A stretch of 64,000 nt of DNA from DATARH01 sp035550515 (lineage in GTDB: Bacteria; Pseudomonadota; Alphaproteobacteria; ATCC43930; CGMCC-115725): contig DASZOZ010000031.1 of NCBI GenBank assembly GCA_035550515.1, forward strand, positions 1 to 64,000. Direction: 5' to 3'. A program made the translations under genes and the position numbers. Shown here piece after piece: positions 25,924 to 33,672 of this stretch. Each line of letters begins with the position of its first letter. Positions within the stretch are counted from its first letter, which is position 1. The notes beneath the pieces were generated by a model. The model saw nothing but the letters and a program-made list of their open reading frames with translations, ran no database searches and was not told the origin of the DNA.

Positions 25924-25959
25924 GCGCCGCCCGTGACCGGGACCTGTCGCGGGCGGCGC
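25924..25959 (+). promoter_or_regulatory. Inter-gene mRNA hairpin after the binding-protein gene
   Basis: GCGCCGCCCG (25924-25933) and CGGGCGGCGC (25950-25959) form a perfect ten-base stem with a 16-base loop. There is no T tract, so full termination is unlikely. Such hairpins typically protect the upstream binding-protein message and lower downstream permease levels. Confidence 0.6.
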
Positions 25960-25983
25960 CGCAACCTTGGGGAAAACTAGGCG

Positions 25984-26862
25984 GTGGCGGCCTCGTCTTT
26001 GTTCGGTCAATTCATGGGCGGCCTGACCACCGCGATGTTCCTGTTCCTGATCGCCTCGGGACTGTCGCTGGTGTTCGGCATCATGCGCGTCATCAATTTC
26101 GCGCATGGCTCGTTCTACATGCTCGGCGCCTATCTCGCCTGGCAGGGGGTGCAGTGGTTTCACCCGACCGGCATCGGGTTCTGGGCGGCGGCCCTGTTTG
26201 CCGCGGTCGGGGTCGGGGTCCTGGGCGCGGTGGTCGAGCGGCTGTTTTTCCGCTCGCTGTACGGCCGCGAGGAGCTCTATCAGCTGCTCTTTACCTACGC
26301 GCTGGTGCTGATCCTCGGCGATGCGGCCAAATTCATCTGGGGCACGCAGCAGCTTTCGGTCTCGACGCCGCCGGTGCTGGTCGGCAGCGTGGAGATCTTC
26401 GGCAGCACCCAGCCGCTCTACAACCTGTTCATCATGGTGGTCGGTCCGGCGATCGCGTTCGGCGGGTGGCTGGTGCTTAACCGCACCGGCGTCGGCCGGC
26501 TGGTGCGTGCCGCACAGATGGACCGCGAGATGCTCGACTCGCTCGGAGCCAATGTCGGCTTCATCTATACCGGGATGTTCGTGTTCAGCTCGTTCCTCGC
26601 CGGTCTGTCGGGCGCCCTGGTGACCCCCATCCAGAGCATCGTGCCGGGGATGGACGTGCTGATCATCGTGCAGGCGTTTATCGTCGTGGTGATCGGCGGC
26701 ATGGGCTCGTTTTGGGGCACCTTCTGGGGCTCGGTGATCTATGGCGAGGTGCTGTCCTTCGGCATCCTGATCTTCCCCGGCTTCTCGCTGTTCTCGGTTT
26801 TTGCGCTGATGGCGGTGATCCTTATCGTGCGCCCCTGGGGCCTGTTCGGACGGCCGCTATGA
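25984..26862 (+). CDS. livH: LIV-type ABC transporter permease (LivH, system 1)
   Basis: 292 residues with about eight hydrophobic segments and the LivH signature region (IMRVINFAHGSFYMLGAYLAW near residues 38-58 and the FAEYLAS-like loop before the C-terminus). It forms the channel with LivM in the inner membrane. A GTG start at 25984 follows GGGGAAAACTAG. Its end overlaps the LivM start (ATGA). Confidence 0.92.
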   Translation: MAASSLFGQFMGGLTTAMFLFLIASGLSLVFGIMRVINFAHGSFYMLGAYLAWQGVQWFHPTGIGFWAAALFAAVGVGVLGAVVERLFFRSLYGREELYQLLFTYALVLILGDAAKFIWGTQQLSVSTPPVLVGSVEIFGSTQPLYNLFIMVVGPAIAFGGWLVLNRTGVGRLVRAAQMDREMLDSLGANVGFIYTGMFVFSSFLAGLSGALVTPIQSIVPGMDVLIIVQAFIVVVIGGMGSFWGTFWGSVIYGEVLSFGILIFPGFSLFSVFALMAVILIVRPWGLFGRPL

Positions 26863-27905
26863 CCAGCGAAACCAGCGCAACGCAAACCGCCGCGGCGGCG
26901 CCGCCCGCCGGCGGCCGCGTCGTCGGCAGCGGGTCCGGCATTATGAGCCGCGTGCCGTGGACGCTGCTTGTCCTGATCTTTGCCTGCGCGGTGCCGTGGA
27001 TCGGCTCGCGCTACGACACCTTCCTCGCCGAGCAGATCGCGATCGACGCGCTGTTCGCCGTCAGCCTCAACCTGCTGCTCGGCACGACCGGCCTGGTGTC
27101 GTTCGGGCACGTCGCCTATTTCGGTGTCGGCGCCTATGTCTGCGGCATCCTGATGAAGACCTACGAGGTGCCCTTCGTCATTGCCTTCCCGGCGGCGGGG
27201 CTGGGCACGGCGCTGTTCGCGCTGGTCTCGGGCTATTTCTGCGTGCGCCTGATCAAGCTCTATTTCGCGATGCTGACGCTGGCGTTTTCGCAGATCATCT
27301 GGGCCATCGCCTACAAGTGGAACGACGTGACCGGCGGCGACAACGGGCTGCCCGAGGTGCCGTTCCCCAATCTCGACTGGATGAATTCGGTCCCGTTCCT
27401 GAGCGACCTCAAAACCAGCGACCAGTTCTACATCCTCGCCGTCATTCTCATCGCGGTGTCGCTGGCGGTGGTGCACCGCATCGTGCGCTCGCCGTTCGGC
27501 CGCATCCTCACCACGATCCGCGACAATCCGGAGCGCGCCGCCTTTATCGGGGTCAATGTGCGGCTGTACCAGCTCGCCGCCTTCACCGTCGCCGGCGTGT
27601 TCGCCGGGTTGGCCGGCGCGCTTTACGGCATCTTCAGCCGGGGTGTCTTTGCCGATTACGTGTTCTGGTCGAAATCCGCCGAGGTGATGATCATGACCAT
27701 CCTCGGCGGCATGGATTATTTCTGGGGTCCGCCGGTCGGGGCGCTGGCGCTGGTCTGGCTCAATCAGGCGATTACCGACTACACCGAATATTGGCCGTTC
27801 GTGCTCGGGACGATCCTGCTGGTGCTGCTGTTCGCGTTTCCCGGCGGCATCCTCGGCGGCCTCGACGCGGCGTGGACCCGGCTGCGGAGCCTGCGCCGTG
27901 CTTGA
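26859..27905 (+). CDS. livM: LIV-type ABC transporter permease (LivM, system 1)
   Basis: 348 residues. A Thr/Ala/Gly-rich cytoplasmic N-terminus of about 30 residues precedes multiple hydrophobic segments and the LivM motif (LNLLLGTTGLVSFGHVAYFGVGAYVCG). The frame is open 49 codons further upstream, but ATG 26859 overlaps the livH stop and gives the usual size. It overlaps the ATPase gene by eight bases. Confidence 0.92.
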   Translation: MTSETSATQTAAAAPPAGGRVVGSGSGIMSRVPWTLLVLIFACAVPWIGSRYDTFLAEQIAIDALFAVSLNLLLGTTGLVSFGHVAYFGVGAYVCGILMKTYEVPFVIAFPAAGLGTALFALVSGYFCVRLIKLYFAMLTLAFSQIIWAIAYKWNDVTGGDNGLPEVPFPNLDWMNSVPFLSDLKTSDQFYILAVILIAVSLAVVHRIVRSPFGRILTTIRDNPERAAFIGVNVRLYQLAAFTVAGVFAGLAGALYGIFSRGVFADYVFWSKSAEVMIMTILGGMDYFWGPPVGALALVWLNQAITDYTEYWPFVLGTILLVLLFAFPGGILGGLDAAWTRLRSLRRA

Positions 27906-28632
27906 GGTCAGCGGGATCAGCAAATCGTTCGGTGGGTTCCGCGCCGTGTCGGATGTCAGCCTGACGGTCGAGACCGGGCAGATCGCCGCGGTCATCGGCC
28001 CGAACGGCGCCGGCAAGTCGACCTTGTTCAACCTGATCACCGGGCATTTGCGGCCGGACAGCGGCACCGTGACGCTCGACGCGCGCGACATCACCGGCGC
28101 GGCGCCGCATCGCATCTGCCGCATGGGGATCGGCCGCTCGTTCCAGCGCACCAATATCTTTGCGCGGCTCACCGTGTTCGAGAACCTGCAGGCGGCGTTT
28201 CTCGTCCATCACGGCCGGGGGCGGAATTTCTGGTCGCGCTCGGAGGCGCTCTACCGCGACGAGACCGCTTGTTTGCTGACCTCGATCGGGCTGATCGAGC
28301 AACGCGACACGGTTGCCGGGACGCTCAGCTACGGCAACCAGAAGCAGCTCGAACTGGGCCTCGCTTTGGCGAGCGACCCGGCGATGCTGCTGCTCGACGA
28401 GCCGACAGCCGGCATGTCGGCGACGGAAACCCACGACACGATCCGCCTGATCGAAAAGATCGCCGGCGAACGCGCGCTGACCCTGCTCTTTACCGAACAC
28501 GACATGGACGTGGTGTTTCAGATTTCGCAGAAGATCGCGGTGCTGCACCAGGGCCGCGTCATCGCCGACGGGACCCCGGAGGAAGTGCGTGCCGACCCGG
28601 AGGTGCGCCGCGTCTATCTCGGCGGACATTGA
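27898..28632 (+). CDS. livG: LIV-type ABC transporter ATPase (LivG, system 1)
   Basis: 244 residues: Walker A GPNGAGKST, the signature LSYGNQKQLELG (a variant of LSGGQ, usual in LivG), Walker B MLLLDEPTAG and the H-loop TEHDMD. It starts at GTG 27898 inside livM. It energises uptake by the LivHM channel together with LivF. Confidence 0.93.
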   Translation: MLEVSGISKSFGGFRAVSDVSLTVETGQIAAVIGPNGAGKSTLFNLITGHLRPDSGTVTLDARDITGAAPHRICRMGIGRSFQRTNIFARLTVFENLQAAFLVHHGRGRNFWSRSEALYRDETACLLTSIGLIEQRDTVAGTLSYGNQKQLELGLALASDPAMLLLDEPTAGMSATETHDTIRLIEKIAGERALTLLFTEHDMDVVFQISQKIAVLHQGRVIADGTPEEVRADPEVRRVYLGGH

Positions 28633-29343
28633 ATGACGACCCCTCTTCTCGCCGTCGACGACATCCACACCGCCTACGGCCTGAGCCGGGTGCTGTTCGG
28701 GATTTCGCTCGAAATCAACGCCGGTGAATGCGTCTGCCTGCTCGGCCGCAACGGCGTCGGCAAATCGACGACGATGCGTTCGATCATGGGGCTGACCCCA
28801 CCGGCTAGCGGCCACGTTAACTGGAAGGGCCGCGACGTTACCGGCTGGGCGCCGCACCGCGTGGCGCGCGCCGGGATCGGGTTTGTGCCGGAGGACCGGC
28901 GCGTCTTCGCCGAGCTCAGCGTGTGGGAGAACCTGGATGTCGCCGCGCGGGCCGGCGGCCGCAGCGGACACTGGACGGTCGAGACGGTCTACGAGCTGTT
29001 CCCGGTGCTGCGCGAGCTGCGCAACCGCCAGGCCGGGTTCCTCTCGGGCGGCGAACAGCAGATGCTGACCATCGGGCGCACGCTGATGGGCAACCCGGAG
29101 CTGCTGCTGCTCGACGAGCCGTCCGAGGGGCTGGCGCCGCTGGTGGTCGAGACGCTGCGCCTCAAGATCGGTGAATTGCGCGACCAAGGGCTGACCATCC
29201 TGCTCGCCGAGCAGGGGGTCGAGTTCTCGCTGTCGCTGGCCGACCGCGTCTATGTGCTGGAGAAAGGCGAGGTCCGCCACGCCGGGCCCGCGGCCGAACT
29301 GCGCGGCGACAAGGAGCTGCGCGAGCGCCTGATGGCGCTGTAG
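28633..29343 (+). CDS. livF: LIV-type ABC transporter ATPase (LivF, system 1)
   Basis: 236 residues: Walker A GRNGVGKST, signature LSGGEQQML, Walker B LLLLDEPSEG, and the LivF hallmark VPEDRRVFAELSVWENL. Its ATG directly abuts the livG stop. It completes a five-gene transporter (binding protein, H, M, G, F). The gene is followed by palindromic repeat copy 2 and a convergent gene. Confidence 0.93.
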   Translation: MTTPLLAVDDIHTAYGLSRVLFGISLEINAGECVCLLGRNGVGKSTTMRSIMGLTPPASGHVNWKGRDVTGWAPHRVARAGIGFVPEDRRVFAELSVWENLDVAARAGGRSGHWTVETVYELFPVLRELRNRQAGFLSGGEQQMLTIGRTLMGNPELLLLDEPSEGLAPLVVETLRLKIGELRDQGLTILLAEQGVEFSLSLADRVYVLEKGEVRHAGPAAELRGDKELRERLMAL

Positions 29344-29387
29344 GCCCGCACCCTTTGTATCGTCGCCGGAACGACACCTCAGAGCCT

Positions 29388-29522
29388 GTCATTCCGGGGC
29401 ATCGCGCAGCGATGAACCTATGAACACAGACGTCGAAAAGCCTGTATCGCCACCGCGACCCCTTTGGGAAAGACCGTGTGCATGGGTTCCGGGTTCATCG
29501 CTGCGCGATGCCCCGGAATGAC
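29388..29522. repeat. Palindromic dispersed repeat, copy 2
   Basis: Ends GTCATTCCGGGGC (29388-29400) and GCCCCGGAATGAC (29510-29522). The inner arms continue the palindrome (ATCGCGCAGCGATGAAC against GTTCATCGCTGCGCGAT), giving a long near-perfect stem. It sits between the convergent livF and CapA-like genes, five bases before the latter's stop. Confidence 0.88.
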
Positions 29523-29526
29523 GCGG

Positions 29527-30567
29527 TCAGTTCAAGGCGACGGTGACGCGATCGCCTCGCGGCGTCAGCCGCGTGCCCGCGCGGGAAGCCCGGTCGGTAA
29601 GCCGCGCCAGCGTCTCCCCCTCATCGGCGAGCGGGCACAGCACCGTCTCGTTGGCGTCGTTGTGGCGCACGAAGCGGAAGTTCGCCTCGCTGACCTCGCG
29701 CGGCGCGACCTCGATTTCCGCCATCATGCCGATCCAGTCGCCGTGGCGGCGACCGCCATGCCCGGTGTGAAACGAGAAGCTGCCGAGCCCGTAGAAGACC
29801 GGCTTGCCGCGGTAGACCTCGACCGGCAGCGAATAATGCGGTCCGTGGCCGATGACGATATCAGCGCCGGCGTCGATCGCCGCATGGGCGATCTCCGTCA
29901 TGTAGTCGAGCACCTCCTCGCCGAGCCCCCAATGGCAGGACGCGACGACGATGTCCGCCTGCTGCCGCGCCGCCGCGATGTCCTCGGCGAACGCGGCGAG
30001 ATAGGCCTTGTCGGCCCAGGTGACGATGATCGGCGGCACGCCGGGCCGGTTCGTCGGCGGGATTTCCGGCCGCGTCTTGTGGGCGGGGACCTGATAGGCG
30101 GTGTGGCCGCGCAGCGCGGCGATGCCGACGCTGTGCGCGCCGGCCTCATGGTTGGTGGGCCAGTACACGGAACTGCGTTGCACGACGCCGATCCGCAGCC
30201 CGCCGCCCCCGACGATCGCCGGGGCGCGCGCCGCCGCCAGATGCTCGCCGGCGCCGGTGTGGCCGATGCCCAGCCGGTCGAGTTGCGCGATCGAACCGAG
30301 GATCGCCGCGCCGCCGTAATTGACGTTGTTGGCCAGCCCGACCGCGTTGAAGCCGGCGAGTTTCAGCGCCTCGCCGCCGATCGCCGGGTCGGCGAAAAAC
30401 CCCTCCTGGTCGACGCTGTGTCCCTGAGGCGGATGGTACAGCAGGCATTCGAGATTGCCGAAAATCGCATCGGCCCGGGCGAAGATGTCGGCAACCCGGC
30501 GGAACGGGACGGCCGGATCGTCGACATTCATCAGGTTGACGTCGCCGACCAGCATCAGGCGCGGCAT
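29527..30567 (-). CDS. CapA-family metallophosphatase-like protein
   Basis: 346 residues. PRLMLVGDVNLMN and NLECLLYHPPQG near the start, SCHWG in the middle and IGHGPHYSLPVEVYRGKPVFYGLGSF near the end are the motifs of the CapA/PgsA fold, a calcineurin-like hydrolase. CapA proteins act in poly-gamma-glutamate export, but no capBC is near, so the role is open. There is no signal peptide. AAGGGGG abuts an ATG at 30573 but is well spaced for ATG 30567, which I prefer. Confidence 0.85.
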   Translation of the reverse strand: MPRLMLVGDVNLMNVDDPAVPFRRVADIFARADAIFGNLECLLYHPPQGHSVDQEGFFADPAIGGEALKLAGFNAVGLANNVNYGGAAILGSIAQLDRLGIGHTGAGEHLAAARAPAIVGGGGLRIGVVQRSSVYWPTNHEAGAHSVGIAALRGHTAYQVPAHKTRPEIPPTNRPGVPPIIVTWADKAYLAAFAEDIAAARQQADIVVASCHWGLGEEVLDYMTEIAHAAIDAGADIVIGHGPHYSLPVEVYRGKPVFYGLGSFSFHTGHGGRRHGDWIGMMAEIEVAPREVSEANFRFVRHNDANETVLCPLADEGETLARLTDRASRAGTRLTPRGDRVTVALN

Positions 30568-30590
30568 CCGCATCCCCCTTGGCTATCCGG

Positions 30591-31181
30591 TTACGCCTCC
30601 GCGTCCGCTTCCTCGGCTTCGCGCGCGGCGATTTCCGCCTCGATATCGGCCAGCGATTTCTTGCCGCGGGTCGCCTTGGTCACGGCCTGATCGAGCTCCT
30701 CGAGCGTGCACAGGCCGAGACCCACCGGGTGGCGCGCCTTGATGTTGGTGCTGTTCCAATGGCTGCGGTCGCGCACCGCGTTGATCGTCGGCTTGGTGGT
30801 GCCGACCAGCTTGCAGATCTGCGCGTCGGACAGCTCCGGGTGGTTGCGCAACAGGTAGAAGATCGCGTCGGGCTTGTCCTGGCGTTTGGCGATCGGCGTG
30901 TAGCGCGGGCCCTTGTGGCGCTGGTATTGCGGCGGGATCGCGGTCTCCAGCAGTTTCATCCGGGCGTCGGGATCGGCCTGGCAGCGCTCGATCTCCGCCG
31001 CGGTGGTCTGGCCGTTCGCCACCGGGTCGAGCCCCAGCATCTGGGTGGCGACCTCGCCATCGGCGATCGCCTGCACCTCGAGCGGGTGGAGCCCGCAGAA
31101 ATCGGCGATCTGGTCGAATGTCAGGGAAGTATTCTCGACCAGCCAGACGGCGGTCGCTTTCGGCATCAGCGGTGAGCGCAT
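30591..31181 (-). CDS. DUF1013 family protein (alphaproteobacterial, helix-turn-helix-like)
   Basis: 196 residues. PKATAVWLVENTSLTFDQIADFCGLHPLEVQAIADGEVA is the conserved opening, and ELSDAQICKLVGTTKPTINAVRDRSHWNS looks like a second helix-turn-helix. The end is acidic (EAEIAAREAEEADAEA). The family is conserved in Alphaproteobacteria; I recall a Caulobacter member described as an RNA-polymerase-associated cell-cycle regulator (TrcR). AGGACCTTACC precedes ATG 31181; ATG 31166 is the alternative. It is divergent from the DUF1192 gene. Confidence 0.88.
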   Translation of the reverse strand: MRSPLMPKATAVWLVENTSLTFDQIADFCGLHPLEVQAIADGEVATQMLGLDPVANGQTTAAEIERCQADPDARMKLLETAIPPQYQRHKGPRYTPIAKRQDKPDAIFYLLRNHPELSDAQICKLVGTTKPTINAVRDRSHWNSTNIKARHPVGLGLCTLEELDQAVTKATRGKKSLADIEAEIAAREAEEADAEA

Positions 31182-31295
31182 GGTAAGGTCCTGCAGTGAG
31201 GTGCTCGTCTCGCGCGGCGTCGCCGCGTCTCATGCTACCGATATAATGGGCGTCGCCCGCCGATGAAAGCGGCATCACTCCAGCGGAGCGAGAAG

Positions 31296-31478
31296 ATGGA
31301 CGAAGACGACCCGATACCCAGCCGCAAGCCTCCGGGGCTGAAAGATTTGAGCCTGCTCGGCATTGCCGAGCTCGAAGAATACATCGCTGGCCTGAGCAGC
31401 GAGATCGCCCGCGCCGAGGCCGAAATCGCCGAAAAGCGCAAGCATCGCGGCGGCGCCGAAGCCCTCTTCAGGCGATGA
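31296..31478 (+). CDS. DUF1192 family small protein
   Basis: 60 residues. MDEDDPIPSRKPP is followed by LSLLGIAELEEYIAGLSSEIARAEAEIAEKRKHRGGAEALF, a predicted coiled coil ending in the family's conserved A-x-x-F. ATG 31296, with GCGAGAAG before it, is the family start; the earlier ATG at 31263 adds 11 atypical residues. It is commonly small and cytosolic; the function is unknown. Confidence 0.85.
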   Translation: MDEDDPIPSRKPPGLKDLSLLGIAELEEYIAGLSSEIARAEAEIAEKRKHRGGAEALFRR

Positions 31479-31491
31479 CCGCCGGCCGCCG

Positions 31492-31803
31492 ATGGTGAAA
31501 TGGTGTGCCGCCGCCGTGCTGACGGCGATCGCCGCGAGCGCCGCCGCGCGCACCGATGCCACAAAAGGCGCGATGCTGGCAGCGCAGATTTGCGCGAAAT
31601 GTCACGCGATCAAGCCGGGCCAACCATCGCCCACGCCGGACGCGCCGCCGTTCACCGCGATCGCCGCCAAGCCGACCTTCAACATCTTTACGCTGCGGTC
31701 GTTTCTCAGCCGGCCGCACTGGGTTTCGGCAAACCTGGCCCTGCCGGAAGCGGCCAACGAAGACATCGCCAGCTACATCCTGTCGCTTCGGCCAAAGCGA
31801 TGA
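31492..31803 (+). CDS. Small c-type cytochrome, no evident axial methionine
   Basis: 103 residues. A signal peptide (VKWCAAAVLTAIAASAAA) precedes the haem-binding CAKCH (C34, C37, H38). The rest (FTAIAAKPTFNIFTLRSFLSRPHW ... EDIASYILSLRPKR) matches the small periplasmic cytochrome c family. The expected Met near the C-terminus (usually in an MPN motif) is replaced: the segment reads HWVSANLAL, and there is no Met after residue 28. The sixth haem ligand may be His or absent. It may be an electron carrier or haem-based sensor. Confidence 0.82.
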   Translation: MVKWCAAAVLTAIAASAAARTDATKGAMLAAQICAKCHAIKPGQPSPTPDAPPFTAIAAKPTFNIFTLRSFLSRPHWVSANLALPEAANEDIASYILSLRPKR

Positions 31804-31815
31804 TATCATGATATC
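31800..31815 (+). promoter_or_regulatory. Palindromic operator upstream of the FitAB-like module
   Basis: GATATCATGATATC (31802-31815) is a perfect 14-base palindrome overlapping a second one, ATGATATCAT (31800-31809). It lies just before the AAAGGAGGAGG ribosome site (31817-31827) and the antitoxin start at 31836, and overlaps the end of the cytochrome gene. It fits a ribbon-helix-helix antitoxin operator. Confidence 0.65.
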
Positions 31816-31835
31816 GAAAGGAGGAGGGCGCGACG

Positions 31836-32081
31836 ATGGCCCAGCTGTTGGTCCGCAATCTCGAAGACGACGTAAAGCAGCGCCTCAAGGAGCGCGCCCG
31901 GCGATACGGGATGAGCCTCGAAGAACTGGTGCGCGACATCCTGCGCGACGCCGCCGTCGATCGGACGAAGGAACGCGGCCTCGGCAGCGAGATCGCGGCG
32001 CTGTTTCGCGGCAAGGGTTTGGAGGAGGACATTCCCGAATGGCGGGGATATCCCGTACAGCCTGCCAAGTTCGACGAATGA
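31836..32081 (+). CDS. FitA-like ribbon-helix-helix antitoxin
   Basis: 81 residues. MAQLLVRNLEDDVKQRLKERARRYGMSLEELVRDIL is the FitA/Arc-type ribbon-helix-helix DNA-binding fold; the tail (GLEEDIPEWRGYPVQPAKFDE) is the toxin-binding part. It has an excellent ribosome site (AAAGGAGGAGG). Its stop overlaps the toxin start (ATGA). It should block the PIN toxin and, with it, bind the palindrome just upstream. Confidence 0.93.
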   Translation: MAQLLVRNLEDDVKQRLKERARRYGMSLEELVRDILRDAAVDRTKERGLGSEIAALFRGKGLEEDIPEWRGYPVQPAKFDE

Positions 32082-32533
32082 TCATACTCGACACGAACGT
32101 CCTCTCGGCGGTGATGAGGACGCAGCCCGATGCTGCCGTCGCGACGTGGCTGGACGCTCAGGTCAGATCCTCTATTTGGACCACCGCTATAACGATATTC
32201 GAAATTCGCGTCGGCATTGCGACGATGTCTGTCGGCCGCAGGCAGGTCGAACTTCAGACCGGGTTTCAGCGCGTCATCGATCACTTTATCCGTGACCGGG
32301 TGGCGGCCTTTGACGAATCGGCGGCTGAGGAAACGGCGGCCTTGGCGGCGGAGCGGCAGCGCGCCGGCCGGCCGCACGATCTGCGCGATTCGATGATCGC
32401 CGGCATCGCCATCGCCCACCGCGCGCCGCTGGCGACGCGCAACACGCGTCACTTTGCCGATCTGTCCGTGCCCGTCATCGACCCCTGGATCGACCCCTGG
32501 ATCGACCCCTGGACCGATCCCAGGCAGGCGTGA
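32078..32533 (+). CDS. FitB-like PIN-domain toxin with a repeated C-terminus
   Basis: 151 residues. PIN acidic residues: D5 (IILDTNVLS), E42 (IFEIRVG), D101/D104 (HDLRDSMIAGIA). TRNTRHFADL is the conserved FitB end. After it comes an unusual tail VIDPWIDPWIDPWTDP, encoded by a 12-base tandem repeat at 32477-32512. Normal FitB proteins end soon after the VIDPW motif, so the tail seems to be an expansion. Presumed Mg2+-dependent RNase. Confidence 0.92.
   Translation: MIILDTNVLSAVMRTQPDAAVATWLDAQVRSSIWTTAITIFEIRVGIATMSVGRRQVELQTGFQRVIDHFIRDRVAAFDESAAEETAALAAERQRAGRPHDLRDSMIAGIAIAHRAPLATRNTRHFADLSVPVIDPWIDPWIDPWTDPRQA
32477..32512. repeat. 12-bp tandem repeat x3 in the FitB-like toxin gene
   Basis: Three perfect copies of ATCGACCCCTGG (32477-32488, 32489-32500, 32501-32512), with a degenerate fourth (ACCGATCCCAGG). 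They encode IDPW repeats at the toxin's C-terminus. The unit is a multiple of three, so copy-number change keeps the frame. Confidence 0.92.
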
Positions 32534-32536
32534 TCC

Positions 32537-33478
32537 TCAGCGCTCGCTGAGCGGCGGCAGACCGCGCTCGGCGCGCACCTCGTTGATGATCTGCAGCACC
32601 CGCTCGCGGTAGGGGCGGAACTGGATGCCGAATTCCGTCACCACCCGCGAATTGTCGATCATGAAATTGCCCGAGCGTTCGCGGCCGCCGGTATCATGGT
32701 CGAAGGTGATCTGCGCGTCGGGGATGAATTCGCGCACGATATCGGCGATCTCGCCGAGGCTGATGGTCTGGCCGCCGGTGTTGTAGACCGCGTGCTCCGG
32801 CTTGTCCTTCATCGTGACGCGGGCGAAGATCTCGGCGATCTCGTCGACATGCACGGGGGCGCGCATCGCGTCCTTGTACGGCATGTTGACCGGCTCGCCG
32901 CGCGCCGGCTTGGTGACGATGAACACATGGTCGACCGAGCCGAAGATCTTGTCGGGGCCGGTTACGTTGGCCGGACGAATCGTCGTGATCTCCATGCCGT
33001 GCTTTTCGCGGTAGTCCTGCGCCTGCCACTCGTTGAAGATCTTGTGCATCGCGTATTGCACATGGCCATGCTTGAAATCGGTCTCGTCGACCAGGCGCTC
33101 GCCGTAATGCTTCTGCTCGCCGCTGACCGCCACCGAGCTGGCGTAGACGACCCGGTTGACGCCAGCGAGCCGCGCCGCCTCGAAGCAGTTGTCCATGCCG
33201 AGCACGTTGAGCTTGAAGGCGACGCGCGGCGGCAGGTCGCTGCCGATGTAATAGGCGAGGTTGACGATCCGGTCGGGCTTGGCCTCGACGATCCGCGCGA
33301 GGAAATCGTCGAACTGGCTGACATCGCCGCGCACCACGCGCACCTGCTTGCCATGGGCCGAGTAGTCGGCGGTCTGCGGGTTGAGGTCCATGACGACGAC
33401 CTCCTCGCCGCGCTGGACGAGCAGCGGGATCAGCCGGCGTCCGATAAAGCCCGTTCCTCCGGCGACAAAGACCGTCAT
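32537..33478 (-). CDS. NAD-dependent epimerase/dehydratase (extended SDR)
   Basis: 313 residues. VFVAGGTGFIGRRLIPLL carries the GxxGxxG NAD(P) motif; YASSVAVSG holds the catalytic Ser and YAMHK the YxxxK pair. It acts on a nucleotide-sugar or a related substrate in the cytosol; there is no adjacent sugar cluster to say which. It is convergent with the FitB-like toxin (three bases between stops) and divergent from ada. Confidence 0.88.
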   Translation of the reverse strand: MTVFVAGGTGFIGRRLIPLLVQRGEEVVVMDLNPQTADYSAHGKQVRVVRGDVSQFDDFLARIVEAKPDRIVNLAYYIGSDLPPRVAFKLNVLGMDNCFEAARLAGVNRVVYASSVAVSGEQKHYGERLVDETDFKHGHVQYAMHKIFNEWQAQDYREKHGMEITTIRPANVTGPDKIFGSVDHVFIVTKPARGEPVNMPYKDAMRAPVHVDEIAEIFARVTMKDKPEHAVYNTGGQTISLGEIADIVREFIPDAQITFDHDTGGRERSGNFMIDNSRVVTEFGIQFRPYRERVLQIINEVRAERGLPPLSER

Positions 33479-33556
33479 GGCTTTTCCCTCCCGAATGAAT
33501 ATCTGAAACTGAGGTTAAACCGCGGCCGAGGCTGCGGGCAACGCCGGCCGACGCAA

Positions 33557-33588
33557 GGCGGCAATCTCGAAAGGCGGCAATCTCGAAA
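33557..33588. repeat. 16-bp tandem repeat x2 upstream of ada
   Basis: GGCGGCAATCTCGAAA occurs twice in direct succession (33557-33572 and 33573-33588), followed by a partial third (GGC). It lies 85-117 bases before the ada start in a 194-base divergent spacer. It could be a binding site for methylated Ada or for another regulator; it is not an exact match to the E. coli Ada box. Confidence 0.6.
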
Positions 33589-33672
33589 GGCAAATGAGAA
33601 AGCAAGGGGCGGATAGAGGTATGGTGGCGCATACGCCATTTTCCTCGCATGACGATGCCGAGGAGCACGACC

